Part shown: in pieces, positions 1-8,661 of the stretch
How positions within the stretch are numbered: position 1 is the first letter of the stretch
How the letters are laid out: every line of letters begins with the position of its first letter
Assembly: GCA_937934775.1 (NCBI GenBank)
Contig: CALGYL010000355.1
Location: forward strand, 1-27,735
Origin: an uncultured Clostridia bacterium
GTDB taxonomy: Bacteria > Bacillota > Clostridia > Christensenellales > Aristaeellaceae
Reading direction: 5' to 3'
DNA length: 27,735 nucleotides
Program-made: the position numbers and the translations under genes
Notes under the pieces: generated by a model
Seen by the model: the letters and a program-made list of their open reading frames with translations, nothing else
Database searches by the model: none
Told to the model about the DNA's origin: nothing

Positions 1-21
1 ATCACCTATCCTTACTATATC

Positions 22-50
22 AAAAAAACTCCCCGATAGGGAGCTTTTTT
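22..50. terminator. Bidirectional intrinsic terminator
   Basis: An A-run, a C-rich arm, a short GATA-containing loop, a G-rich arm and a T-run form a hairpin with one internal mismatch. The A/T flanks give a U-run on either strand. On the minus strand it lies downstream of the cytochrome b5-like lipoprotein gene and is its most likely terminator. Confidence 0.65.
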
Positions 51-60
51 GACAGTCTGC

Positions 61-95
61 ATCAGCGCCCGCTCCTTCAAGGAGCGGGCGCTGAT
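61..95. repeat. Perfect 15-bp inverted repeat, 5-nt loop
   Basis: Bases 61-75 pair perfectly with 81-95 around the loop TTCAA. It sits just after the stop codon of the minus-strand lipoprotein gene and before the terminator at 22-50. There is no U-run directly after it, so it may protect a 3' end or act together with that terminator. Confidence 0.7.
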
Positions 96-134
96 TGGCA
101 GGAGGGAATCCAATGCCATTTACCGATGTAAACT

Positions 135-629
135 TTATTTCAGCTTGCCGACGACCTTCAAATCCTTCAGAACGGATTCGCCATGGGGCGCCTTCGCGAT
201 GACGTCCGTCAGGTCCTTGCCGGCCTCATAACCATTGTGCTTGCCGTTCTTCCAGGCGCCGACGTTGCTCACATCGTAGATGACGCCACTAATCGCGACA
301 TAGGCGGGCTTGCCGCCCTGTCCGTTGTAGGCGGCCAGTTCCTCCACCGTCAGCTCAAGCTGAGCGGAGGCGGCGGCAGCGGTTACGGCTGGAGCGGGCG
401 CTTCCGTGACAGCGGGCGCAGGGGCCTGCGTGACGACCGGAGCGGGGGTCGCGGTGGCGACGGGCGCCTCGGTCATAACCGGCGCGGGGGTCGCAGTCGC
501 GGCAGGAGCCTCGGTGGCCGCCGGAGCGGGGGTCGCGGTCGCGGCGGGGGTGGTGGTGGTCGTGCAGCCAACCAACGCAATGGCGGCGACAACCATCATC
601 GCAGCGATGGTAAGGGCTTTGATCTTCAT
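135..629 (-). CDS. Lipoprotein with cytochrome b5-like heme/steroid-binding domain
   Basis: The 164-aa product has a lipoprotein signal ending in the lipobox LVGC (Cys22), so it should be lipid-anchored outside the cytoplasmic membrane. Residues 23-90 are a low-complexity Thr/Pro/Ala linker built of TEAPAATATPAP-like units. Residues 91-164 resemble the cytochrome b5-like heme/steroid-binding fold: a conserved YVAISGVIYDVS strand, a HNGYEAGKDLT motif (His131) and a later APHG (His149). These two histidines are the candidate heme ligands. The ATG is supported by an AGGAGG site about 9 nt upstream (639-645). Such small b5-domain lipoproteins occur in anaerobes and may carry electrons or bind heme, but the ligand here is unproven. 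No co-transcribed partner is visible. Confidence 0.85.
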   Translation of the reverse strand: MKIKALTIAAMMVVAAIALVGCTTTTTPAATATPAPAATEAPAATATPAPVMTEAPVATATPAPVVTQAPAPAVTEAPAPAVTAAAASAQLELTVEELAAYNGQGGKPAYVAISGVIYDVSNVGAWKNGKHNGYEAGKDLTDVIAKAPHGESVLKDLKVVGKLK

Positions 630-754
630 AATAATTAGCCTCCTCTTAATGGCGCAGCCAGCGCTGCAGTTTTGTGGAAACCGGTCGAATGCGTTTTCGC
701 ATCCTATGGAATATTCATACCCACCCGCAGCGTTTTTCTATCGCCGCGCAAGGA

Positions 755-783
755 TTTAACGCGCGCCGCCGTTATGATATACT
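755..783 (+). promoter_or_regulatory. Probable promoter of the HNH endonuclease gene
   Basis: A good -10 (TATACT, 778-783) lies 17 nt after a weak -35 (TTTAAC, 755-760). Transcription would start near 790. That is downstream of the in-frame ATG at 774 and supports the GTG at 837 as the translation start. Confidence 0.5.
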
Positions 784-836
784 CTATTCATCCAATTTCT
801 CGTTTTGAATTCGTTTCAGAAAGCGAGGCGGTATTC

Positions 837-1640
837 GTGGAGAAGAAGTATGTGAAGGTGGACAAGGGCGTCTGGGATGTGGATTTGAACATACAAAAAG
901 ATCAGTGGAAGGCATTATTGAGAGATCGGCACATCTTTGGAGATAACGCACTTGAGATGATACGTATCTGGTTTTCTGAGCCTAACCATCGCGCAACAAA
1001 TAAAGCGATGATGGACAGGTATTGCCCAACACATTCTCGGACCCCCTATAACGGCGTCATTAAGGCACTGGGAGTAAAAATTCTTAAAGAATTGAATGTT
1101 GACGCCATCTTTGATCGGGCAGGAAAGAAGTGCTACTATATCATACCATTTAAAGGTTACAGGGAAATCAAAAAAGGGGCGGAGTATTTCGGCTGGGAAA
1201 TGAGGCCAGAACTCGTTGATGCAATCGAAGAACTTCGGTTGTTTGACGGAGGGGCTCTCGGCCCGCCAGTCGACAACGACTTAATCAGTGTTGTCGCCGA
1301 TAAAGAGGGAAAGCGGCTCATCTATTACTCTACACGCTACGAGCGCAGCGCGAAAAACCGAGAGGCTGCCATCCTCGCGCGGGGCACGATCTGCGAAGCG
1401 TGCGGATTTGATTTTGAAAAGGCGTATGGAAAAATAGGCAGCGGCTTCATCGAAGTGCATCACATCAAACCCCTGTGCAGTCTCGACGGGGAAGAAATCC
1501 CAATCAACCCGAAGGAGGACATGGTTTGCGTTTGCGCCAACTGTCATCGCATGCTGCACCGGCACGGTGATATCCTGACAATTGAGCAACTGAAAAAAAA
1601 GATGCGCTCTGCAATAGCAGGTCATAAACCACGCGGCTAA
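837..1640 (+). CDS. HNH endonuclease (McrA-like C-terminal domain)
   Basis: I start the protein at GTG 837 (267 aa), preceded by GAGGCGG; the open frame runs back to 672, but the promoter overlaps that part. Residues about 183-245 form an HNH module with a treble-clef-type zinc site: CEACG (Cys186, Cys189), a HH pair at 208-209 before IKPL, and CANCHRMLH (Cys233, Cys236, His237). This matches the McrA-type HNH family that cuts DNA, often modified DNA. The N-terminal 180 residues are not a domain I recognise; they could bind DNA or sense modification. The gene is visibly richer in A/T than its neighbours and stands alone with no methyltransferase partner, consistent with recent acquisition as a solitary, possibly modification-dependent, defence nuclease. 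Confidence 0.8.
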   Translation: MEKKYVKVDKGVWDVDLNIQKDQWKALLRDRHIFGDNALEMIRIWFSEPNHRATNKAMMDRYCPTHSRTPYNGVIKALGVKILKELNVDAIFDRAGKKCYYIIPFKGYREIKKGAEYFGWEMRPELVDAIEELRLFDGGALGPPVDNDLISVVADKEGKRLIYYSTRYERSAKNREAAILARGTICEACGFDFEKAYGKIGSGFIEVHHIKPLCSLDGEEIPINPKEDMVCVCANCHRMLHRHGDILTIEQLKKKMRSAIAGHKPRG

Positions 1641-1649
1641 GCTCTTCGT

Positions 1650-1885
1650 TCCTTCAAACCGTTCCTCCCCGTCGTTCCATCCAATCGTTCCCGGCGGCAG
1701 ATACGCCGGGAACGAAGTTTGGGCGACCAGTGCGCGTACACTGGTCGCCCAAACAAACCCTTCAGTCAGCGAGCCGCCCGGAAATCCGGCTGGATTTCAG
1801 GCTGGCGCAGGTTTTCCCTTCGCGCTGAAAAATCCGAAGGAGATTTCAACGCTCAAGGATTTCAGGCTCGCGCAGAGTTTCTTCC
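1650..1885 (+). repeat. Dispersed two-hairpin element, copy A
   Basis: Hairpin 1 pairs 1686-1696 with 1704-1714 (11 bp, perfect). Hairpin 2 pairs 1717-1732 with 1739-1754 (16 bp, perfect). Next come the core GTCAGCGAGCCGCCCGGAA (1765-1783) and two tail units beginning GATTTCAGGCT at 1793 and 1858. The same architecture recurs at three other places in the window. The stretch has no plausible gene. Confidence 0.8.
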
Positions 1886-1923
1886 GCGGCGCAAGACCGC
1901 GAAGCGGAATTGCGCCGCCTTTT
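1886..1923 (+). terminator. Intrinsic terminator at the 3' end of repeat copy A
   Basis: A 9-bp stem (1886-1894 with 1910-1918), with an inner CCGC/GCGG stem, is followed by CTTTT. It lies directly before the stop codon of the convergent hydrolase gene and could end transcription from the HNH gene. Confidence 0.55.
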
Positions 1924-1924
1924 G

Positions 1925-2788
1925 TTAAAGCTCTTTGGAGAAGAAATCCGCCGCGCCGTTCACCACGGCGTTCAGAACGTCGGTCTTGTCGGAGTAGAAA
2001 CCATAGCTGTGATCGTCGCCGGTGGCTTTGACCACTTCGGAACCCAGCGCGTCGGCCACCGACTGGGAAACGGCGGGCGGCACCACGGAGTCGTCCTCGG
2101 AGTAGATCACCACGGATTTGCCCTTGAAGGCGGCCGCGGCGTCCTTGGTCGGGTTCTCGATGGCCTCCAGGTCTTCAAAGAACTTCTTGCCCAGCTCCTG
2201 CACCTGGCCGTAGATGGTGGTGAAGGTGACAAAGCCCTTTTCGTTGGCCTCGGCCTTCAATTTGTCCCACGCTTCCGCGCCGCCGAACACCGGCTTGAGC
2301 GCCTCGGTGGAGGCCGCCGGGGCCAGGAAGCCCGCCGCCTTGAAGGACGGTTCGCCGGATGCCAGCAGCTCCAGCGCGATGCGGCCGCCCATGCTGTAGC
2401 CGAAGATGCCCACGCGCGCCGCGTCAATGGGGTAGTTCTTCAGCGCGTAGTCCAGGGACGCCGTGACGTCGGCCTTCATGTTGGTCAGGTTGTTGTTCTG
2501 GAAGGATTCCTTGCTCTCGCCGCAGCCGGGGAAATCCATGCGGATGCTGGCGACGCCCTTTTCGGCCAGCGCCTTGGCGATGGCGGCAAAGCCAATGTTC
2601 TCCTCGCGGCTGCCGCCGTGGCCGTGGCACATGACCACCAGCGGGAACGGGCCTTCGCCCTCGGGCAGCACCACCGTCGCAGGTACCTGCGCATCACGGG
2701 AGGGGACGGAGACAATCTTGTCCTCCGCTAGGGCGGGCGCGGCCAGCGCCAGGGCAAGGACGAGCATCAGGACCCAAATTTTCTTCAT
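1925..2788 (-). CDS. Secreted alpha/beta hydrolase (dienelactone hydrolase-like)
   Basis: The 287-aa product begins with an ordinary signal peptide with likely cleavage after APALA (about residue 21); there is no lipobox. The mature part is an alpha/beta-hydrolase: an oxyanion-hole motif HGHGG (55-59), the nucleophile elbow GYSMGG (Ser132), an acid in SEDDSVV (Asp232/233) and His260 in DDHSYGF. The S-D-H order and the motif VMCHGHGG resemble dienelactone hydrolase-like or acyl-ester hydrolases, so it probably hydrolyses an ester outside the cytoplasm; the substrate is unknown. ATG 2788 is chosen because AGGAG lies 8 nt upstream; the in-frame GTG at 2797 overlaps that site. It is monocistronic and convergent with repeat copy A. 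Confidence 0.85.
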   Translation of the reverse strand: MKKIWVLMLVLALALAAPALAEDKIVSVPSRDAQVPATVVLPEGEGPFPLVVMCHGHGGSREENIGFAAIAKALAEKGVASIRMDFPGCGESKESFQNNNLTNMKADVTASLDYALKNYPIDAARVGIFGYSMGGRIALELLASGEPSFKAAGFLAPAASTEALKPVFGGAEAWDKLKAEANEKGFVTFTTIYGQVQELGKKFFEDLEAIENPTKDAAAAFKGKSVVIYSEDDSVVPPAVSQSVADALGSEVVKATGDDHSYGFYSDKTDVLNAVVNGAADFFSKEL

Positions 2789-2797
2789 GATTTCCAC

Positions 2798-3042
2798 TCC
2801 TTTTTCTCATGACGTGAAAATTTCCAACTTCAGTATAGCACCGCGTTATCCGGCTGTCCATATGATTCAAGGGATTTCCGGCTTTTCCGGCGCTGTGCGA
2901 CCGCACAGTATTTCATGTGCATGAAAATACATTCTTGCACATTTGAACGTGCCAAGGCGTCGTTTTCGAGAATATTTCGGCATCGCTCTCATCAATCTTG
3001 AAATTCTGCGGCGTAAAATATTCATTTTTGGCGCGTTTATGC
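2798..3042. other. Intergenic region, no gene seen
   Basis: This stretch lies between the divergent hydrolase and livJ genes and is A/T-richer than the flanking genes. I see no coding pattern or strong hairpin. It probably holds the hydrolase promoter and upstream control sites for livJ. Confidence 0.5.
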
Positions 3043-3071
3043 TTGACAAAAACGATTGGCATGAATATACT
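3043..3071 (+). promoter_or_regulatory. Strong sigma-70-type promoter of the liv operon
   Basis: A consensus -35 (TTGACA, 3043-3048), a 17-nt spacer and the -10 TATACT (3066-3071) are visible. The predicted start near 3078 leaves a leader of about 184 nt before livJ. Confidence 0.85.
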
Positions 3072-3077
3072 GGGCCA

Positions 3078-3261
3078 ATAAAACACCTCGTGGCGAAGAT
3101 GCGGCGGGCGTTGTGAAACATACCAGTGAACCGCAAAAGCACAAACAATCAAGCGACGATGCTTCTCAAACGCCCTCACGGCCCTTGGGAAGTTTTTTGT
3201 TATCAGGTTTCCGGTTTCGGACGGTTTACCGCCCGGAGGCAAAGATAAGGAGGCGCACCCC
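3078..3261 (+). promoter_or_regulatory. Long 5' leader of livJ
   Basis: The leader has two similar 10-mers (GCGAAGATGC at 3093-3102 and GCGACGATGC in the 3150s), a possible 7-bp pairing (3106-3112 with 3169-3175), a T-run near 3195 and an AAGGAGG ribosome site just before the ATG. No known riboswitch class is recognised. Attenuation is possible but not shown. Confidence 0.4.
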
Positions 3262-4452
3262 ATGAAGAGTAAGTTCGCCAGGATCCTGTCGGTCGCACTC
3301 ATTGCCCTGATGCTCTCCGGGCTGACGGTCGTCACCGCCGGCGCTGACGCGCTGCCGGTCATCAAGATCGCCAGCGCAACCCCGCTGTCCGGCAGCCAGT
3401 CGGCGCTGGGCGGATCGATCAAGAACGGCATCGAGCTGGCGCTGAACGAGCGCGTGGAAGAGTTCAAGGCGCTGGGCTTTGATCTGCAGTTCATGCCGAC
3501 GGACGACCAGGCTGATCCGAAGGTTGGCGTCAGCAACGCGCAGCGCCTGGTGGAGGACGCCGCCGTTCTGGCGGTTGTGGGCCACTACAACTCCGGCGTG
3601 GCGATCCCATCCTCTGAAGTGTACAACGCGGGCGGTCTCGCGATGGTTTCCCCCGCCAACACCAACCCGGACGTGACCGACCGCGCGCTGCCCACCGTCA
3701 CCCGCATCTGCGCCCGCGACGACGCGCAGGGCCCCGCCGGCGCCGACTTCCTGTTCGGCCTAGGCAAGAAGAGCGTGTTCGTCCTGCAGGACAAGACCAC
3801 CTACGGCCAGGGTGTCGCGGACCAGTTCAAGAAGCGCTTTGCCGAAATCGGCGGCGAAGTCAAGGGCTATGAAGGCATCACCGCCGGCGAAGCCGACTTC
3901 AGCGCCGTGGAAGAAATGATCCGCGCCAGCGGCGCGGAGGCCGTGTACTTCGGCGGCATGTACCCCGAAGGCGCGCTGCTCATCAAGCAGCTCAAGGAAA
4001 AGGGCATCAACGTGGTGTTCCTGGGCCCGGACGGCATGGACTCCGCGGAACTCGTCAAGATCGCGGGCGACGCGGTCATCGGCAACTACTATACCTCCGT
4101 GGCGGCCGACGTGTCCGGCACCGAGGCGGGCGCCGCCTTCGTCAAGAAGTTCACCGAAACCTACGGCCGCGCGCCGGAAGCCTTCGCCGCTTATGGCTAT
4201 GACGCCATGAACGTCGCGCTGGACGGCGTCAAGGCCGCCATCGCCGCAAATGGCAACGCGCTGCCCACCCGCGAGCAGGTCGCCACCGCCATCCGCGCCA
4301 TCAAGGGCTTCAAGGGCCTGGCCACCAACGTGACCTTCAACGAAATCGGCGACAACACCGAAGCCACCATCTATGTCCTGGGCTTCGAAAAGGCCGCGTA
4401 CCCGCCGGTCGCCATCAAGTCCATTCCGGCCTCTGAATATCTCAAGAAATAA
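3262..4452 (+). CDS. livJ: Branched-chain amino acid-type ABC transporter substrate-binding protein
   Basis: This 396-aa protein is the extracytoplasmic receptor of the importer encoded downstream. It belongs to the Leu/Ile/Val-binding (periplasmic-binding fold type I) family. Visible family features are IKIASATPLSGSQSALGG near the mature N-terminus, GHYNSGVAIPSSEVYN, MVSPANTNPDVTD, and a C-terminal AYGYDAMNVALDGVKAA. The first 28 or so residues are a signal peptide (MKSKF then a hydrophobic stretch, AGA/DA). It lacks a cysteine, so it should be released rather than lipid-anchored, which is unusual for a Gram-positive receptor. An AAGGAGG site precedes ATG 3262. It is first in the operon and followed by a stable hairpin that may raise its level above the membrane subunits. 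The true ligand (Leu, Ile, Val or another small amino acid or amide) cannot be read from sequence. Confidence 0.92.
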   Translation: MKSKFARILSVALIALMLSGLTVVTAGADALPVIKIASATPLSGSQSALGGSIKNGIELALNERVEEFKALGFDLQFMPTDDQADPKVGVSNAQRLVEDAAVLAVVGHYNSGVAIPSSEVYNAGGLAMVSPANTNPDVTDRALPTVTRICARDDAQGPAGADFLFGLGKKSVFVLQDKTTYGQGVADQFKKRFAEIGGEVKGYEGITAGEADFSAVEEMIRASGAEAVYFGGMYPEGALLIKQLKEKGINVVFLGPDGMDSAELVKIAGDAVIGNYYTSVAADVSGTEAGAAFVKKFTETYGRAPEAFAAYGYDAMNVALDGVKAAIAANGNALPTREQVATAIRAIKGFKGLATNVTFNEIGDNTEATIYVLGFEKAAYPPVAIKSIPASEYLKK

Positions 4453-4485
4453 TTCTCCGCGAAGCATTCGTACAGTAAAATTGCA

Positions 4486-4521
4486 TCCATTGCAGGGGAG
4501 TATCCGCTCCCCTGCAATGGA
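4486..4521 (+). terminator. Stable livJ-livH intercistronic hairpin without U-run
   Basis: A perfect 15-bp stem (4486-4500 with 4507-4521) and a 6-nt loop lie between livJ and livH. There is no following U-run, so it is more likely an mRNA-stabilising or partial-termination element than a full stop. It would favour the receptor over the permease genes. Confidence 0.65.
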
Positions 4522-4542
4522 CGTTGGAAGGGTCGATGGACA

Positions 4543-5511
4543 ATGAGTGAACTGCAGTCGCTGTCGGCGATCATACCGCAGCTCCTGTCGGACGGCCTGG
4601 CGCTGGGCTTCGTGTACGCGATCGTTGCGCTGGGATATACGATGGTCTACGGCATCCTGGAATTCATCAACTTCGCGCACAGCGAATTGTTCATGTTCGG
4701 CGCGTTCGCCGGCACAGAGCTTCTGCTGCTGCTGCAGAGCCAGGGCTTTCTCGCCGGCATGCCGCCGACGCTGATGCTGATCATCGCGATCCTGTTCGCG
4801 ATGGTGGTGACGGGCTTACTCGGCGTCGGGGTCGACCGGATCGCCTACAAGCCGGTCCGCAACGCCCCCAAGCTGGTGCCCTTCATTTCAGCCATTGGCG
4901 TTTCGTTCATTCTTCAGGACACCGTGCGCATGGCGGCCGAGATCAAGAACGGCAGCTTCTACCTGTATGCGCCGTCAATGTTCACAAACCGAATTCAGAT
5001 CACGCCGTCGATGGCGATCCCGGAGAAGACGCTCTACATCGTGGTCTTCTGCGTGGTCATCATGCTGTGTCTGACGCTGTTTGTCAACCGCACCAAGTGG
5101 GGCAAGGCGATGCGCGCCGTGGCCCAGGACCGCGCAACCGCCCAGCTGATGGGCATCAACGTCAACAAGGTCATCTCGCTGACGTTCCTGATCGGCGCGG
5201 GCATGGGCGGCGCGGCGGGCACGCTGTTCTCGGTGCAGTATGGCTCCATTTCACCCTATTCCGGTTTCATTCTGGGCATGAAGGCCTTTACCGCCGCGGT
5301 GTTCGGCGGCATTGGCAGCCTGCCCGGCGCGATGCTGGGCGGCGTGCTTCTGGGTCTTCTCGAGGTCTTTGGCGCGGCTTTCCTGGGCGCGCTGACCGGC
5401 GGTGTGTTCGGATCGGAGTACAAGGACGTGTTCGCGTTCATCATTCTGATCCTGATCCTGATCGTCAAGCCCAGCGGACTGCTTGGAAAACCGACCGGAG
5501 AGAAGGTGTAG
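4543..5511 (+). CDS. livH: Branched-chain amino acid-type ABC transporter permease LivH
   Basis: This 322-aa integral membrane subunit forms half of the translocation channel in the cytoplasmic membrane. It is hydrophobic throughout, with several membrane segments, and carries LivH-family sequences: GLALGFVYAIVALGYTMVYG at the N-terminus, INFAHSELFMFGAF, and the late cytoplasmic-loop motif AVFGGIGSLPGAMLGG that contacts the ATPases. Its length is slightly over the usual 290-310. GGAAGGG lies about 10 nt before ATG 4543. It is followed after 3 nt by livM and should heterodimerise with it. Confidence 0.93.
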   Translation: MSELQSLSAIIPQLLSDGLALGFVYAIVALGYTMVYGILEFINFAHSELFMFGAFAGTELLLLLQSQGFLAGMPPTLMLIIAILFAMVVTGLLGVGVDRIAYKPVRNAPKLVPFISAIGVSFILQDTVRMAAEIKNGSFYLYAPSMFTNRIQITPSMAIPEKTLYIVVFCVVIMLCLTLFVNRTKWGKAMRAVAQDRATAQLMGINVNKVISLTFLIGAGMGGAAGTLFSVQYGSISPYSGFILGMKAFTAAVFGGIGSLPGAMLGGVLLGLLEVFGAAFLGALTGGVFGSEYKDVFAFIILILILIVKPSGLLGKPTGEKV

Positions 5512-5514
5512 CGC

Positions 5515-6774
5515 ATGACGACACTTGCAAAGAAGCCTGACGCCTCTTTTTCGGCGCTGACCACCGGTGAGAAGGTTCTCCTGATCGCGGAGACCGCGGT
5601 CATCCTGGCCGCGCCGGTGATGGTGCTTCTGTTCCGGACGAACAACGTCGCCTTCGTCGCGTTTCTGTTTTCCCTGATGCTGCTCACGATGGCCAAGCTG
5701 CCCAAGACGTACCGGTTTGTGATCGCCGCGATCGACCTGGTGGTGGTCATGCCGGTGGTCGGCGCCGCGTCCGGCGCGTTCGCGCTGGTGGCGACGATGG
5801 TGGGCGTCTACGCGATCCTTTCGATGGGTCTCAACATCGTGGTGGGCTACACAGGGCTTCTAAACCTGGGCTATGCCGCCTTCTACGCGGTGGGCGCCTA
5901 CACCTACGCCATCTTCGCCTCCCGCCAGGCGAGTCAGTTCATGGGCTTTGGCACGTACCCGCTGTCGGGCGACTGGTTCTGGCTGTTCCTGGTGCTGGGT
6001 TTTGTGGTGGCGGGCGGCGTGGGGTTCCTATTGGGCCTTCCGGTGCTCCGGCTCAAGGGCGACTACCTGGCCATCGTCACGCTGGGCTTTGCGGAGATCA
6101 TCCGGCTCCTGTTCAACAACCTCAACCAGCCGATCAACATCACCAACGGTCCGATGGGCATCACCCCCATCCAGGCGCCCCGGCTCTTCGGTATGGCGCT
6201 GAATAAGCCCGTACACTTCTATATGATTGTGCTGGTCCTGTTCCTGATCGCCGTCGTCGTCGTGCGCAACCTGAACAACTCCCGCATCGGCCGCGCCTGG
6301 GTGGCCATCCGGGAGGATGAACTGGTCGCCCGCACGATGGGCGTGCCGGTGGTCCGAATGAAGCTGCTCTCCTTCACCATCGCGGCAGGCCTCGCCGGCA
6401 TGATGGGCGTGGTATTCGCGGCACTGCAGAGCTACATCGATCCAACCAGCTTCACCTTCACCGAGTCCATCATCATCCTGTGCATGGTGATTCTGGGTGG
6501 CACCGGCAGCCAGCGGGGCGTAATCATCGGCGCGCTGGCGGTGGTGGTCCTGCAGCTACAGATCCTGAAGGACGTTTCGCAGTTCTTCACCAACCTGGCC
6601 ACCACGGGCGCGCTGGTTCTGCCCGCGGGCCTCAACCCGGCCAAGTACGAAAAGCTGATCTTCGGTCTGATCCTGGTGCTTATGTGCATCTTCCGGCCCA
6701 AAGGACTCCTGCCCGAAAAGCGCTTCCTGAGCTTTAAAAAGCGCGGCGAAGACGCCGGAAAGGACGGGAGGTGA
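5515..6774 (+). CDS. livM: Branched-chain amino acid-type ABC transporter permease LivM
   Basis: This 419-aa second permease subunit is the partner of LivH. After an N-terminal cytoplasmic stretch (about residues 1-22) it has hydrophobic segments and the LivM signatures YAILSMGLNIVVGYTGLLNL, YAAFYAVGAYTYA, LRLKGDYLAIVTLGFAEIIR and, near the end, VILGGTGSQRGVIIGA, the ATPase-contact loop. The C-terminus is a short basic tail after IFRPKGLLPEKR. It is somewhat longer than many LivM proteins because of two extra N-terminal hydrophobic segments, a feature also known in E. coli LivM. It starts 3 nt after livH and ends just before livG, so it is translated from the same operon. Confidence 0.93.
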   Translation: MTTLAKKPDASFSALTTGEKVLLIAETAVILAAPVMVLLFRTNNVAFVAFLFSLMLLTMAKLPKTYRFVIAAIDLVVVMPVVGAASGAFALVATMVGVYAILSMGLNIVVGYTGLLNLGYAAFYAVGAYTYAIFASRQASQFMGFGTYPLSGDWFWLFLVLGFVVAGGVGFLLGLPVLRLKGDYLAIVTLGFAEIIRLLFNNLNQPINITNGPMGITPIQAPRLFGMALNKPVHFYMIVLVLFLIAVVVVRNLNNSRIGRAWVAIREDELVARTMGVPVVRMKLLSFTIAAGLAGMMGVVFAALQSYIDPTSFTFTESIIILCMVILGGTGSQRGVIIGALAVVVLQLQILKDVSQFFTNLATTGALVLPAGLNPAKYEKLIFGLILVLMCIFRPKGLLPEKRFLSFKKRGEDAGKDGR

Positions 6775-6779
6775 GCGCC

Positions 6780-7565
6780 ATGCGGATTTTGAATGTCACC
6801 AACCTGACCAAGAGCTTCGGCGGCCTGGTCGCCATCAACAGCGTCAATTTCTCCATGGAGCCGGGGCAGATCGTGTCGGTCATCGGGCCCAACGGCGCGG
6901 GCAAGACCACGTTTTTCAACATGATCAGCGGGTACTATGTGCCCGACAGCGGCACCATCGAATTTGGCGGAAAAAGCCTGACCAAGCTGTCGCCGGAGCG
7001 CGTCGCCCAGCAGGGCATCGCCCGTACCTTCCAAAACATCCGCCTGTTCAAAGACATGCTGGTGGCCGAGAACATTCTGGTAGGCCGCTACATGCGCATG
7101 AAGGAGAACATATTCGACATCGTACTGCGCCTGCCGAAAATGCAGCGGGAGGAGCGCGCCGCCTACGACAAGGTGCTTGAGCTTCTGGACTACGTGGGCC
7201 TTTCCGGAAAAGAAGGCGAGCTGGCCAAGAACCTCTCCTATGGCCAGCAGCGCAGGCTGGAGATCGCCCGGGCGCTGGCGCTGGAACCCAAGCTTCTACT
7301 TTTGGACGAGCCGGCCGCGGGCCTCAACCCCAAGGAGACCGAGGAGATGAAGTCCTTCATCCTGAAGATTCGCAAGGAGAAGGGCATGTCCATCCTGCTG
7401 ATCGAGCACGATATGAAGCTGGTGATGGGCCTGTCCGACAGGATCACCGTCATCAACTACGGCGTCAAGATTGCCGAAGGCACGCCGGAGGAGATCAAGC
7501 ACAATCAGCAGGTCGTCGAGGCCTACCTGGGCAACGAGGACGAGGACGAGGCGGCGGAGGTATGA
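6780..7565 (+). CDS. livG: Branched-chain amino acid-type ABC transporter ATP-binding protein LivG
   Basis: This 261-aa cytoplasmic ATPase subunit has Walker A GPNGAGKTT (36-44), signature LSYGQQRRLEIARAL, Walker B LLLLDEPAAGLNP and switch histidine in IEHDM. LivG-type features are the GIARTFQNIRLF stretch and an acidic C-terminus. ATG 6780 is chosen because GGAGG (6766-6770) lies 9 nt upstream; a GTG at 6771 would overlap livM by 4 nt and is the alternative. It should pair with LivF on the LivHM membrane core. Confidence 0.93.
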   Translation: MRILNVTNLTKSFGGLVAINSVNFSMEPGQIVSVIGPNGAGKTTFFNMISGYYVPDSGTIEFGGKSLTKLSPERVAQQGIARTFQNIRLFKDMLVAENILVGRYMRMKENIFDIVLRLPKMQREERAAYDKVLELLDYVGLSGKEGELAKNLSYGQQRRLEIARALALEPKLLLLDEPAAGLNPKETEEMKSFILKIRKEKGMSILLIEHDMKLVMGLSDRITVINYGVKIAEGTPEEIKHNQQVVEAYLGNEDEDEAAEV

Positions 7566-7567
7566 CC

Positions 7568-8281
<714 letters not shown>

Positions 8282-8500
8282 CGGTTGCGCAGGAAATCCG
8301 TTTTGCGGCTTTTCCGCGCAAGGGAACAAAGAAGGCCTGAAAATCCTCATGGACTTCCGGGCGGCTCGCTGACAGAAGGAAATGTTTGGCCCGCCAGTTT
8401 TCGAACTGGCGGGCCGAACGCGTTTCCGGCGTACACGCCGCCGGAAACAAATGGGTAGAACGACTGGGGCTGGCCGGGCGCGGGACGGCAGGCGCATGCA
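8282..8500 (-). repeat. Dispersed two-hairpin element, copy B
   Basis: Read on the minus strand, hairpin 1 pairs 8448-8439 with 8431-8422 (10 bp) and hairpin 2 pairs 8419-8404 with 8399-8384 (16 bp, one mismatch or wobble). The core GTCAGCGAGCCGCCCGGAA (8373-8355) matches copy A exactly, and the GATTTTCAGGC tail runs to the livF stop. A degenerate extra half of hairpin 1 lies near 8500. A tail hairpin at about 8285-8320 could stabilise or end the liv transcript. Confidence 0.8.
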
Positions 8501-8600
8501 TGGCTGGGAACAAATGGGGAAGGGGGCAGGCCCGAAGGCGGCGCGAATCGATCTTGGCGAAAACACAGAAAGAAATTACATGTAAAACGAATCGAATCAC

Positions 8601-8629
8601 GAGACACGCATACTCTTTTGCGTTAGAAT
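8601..8629 (+). promoter_or_regulatory. Possible promoter of the methyltransferase gene
   Basis: GAGACA (8601-8606) and TAGAAT (8624-8629) are separated by 17 nt. The -35 is weak. Bases 8501-8600 otherwise show no gene. Confidence 0.4.
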
Positions 8630-8661
8630 CGGGGTGGACGAACAAAATGGAGGTTGACCCC

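Noticed and set aside
1910..2731. Long plus-strand open frame opposite the hydrolase gene
   Set aside because: It is a GC-driven antisense shadow; the minus-strand frame has a full alpha/beta-hydrolase motif set, a signal peptide and a ribosome site.
3078..3261. Known riboswitch or T-box in the livJ leader
   Set aside because: No T-box, SAM, lysine or other known conserved core was recognised; only a long leader can be stated.
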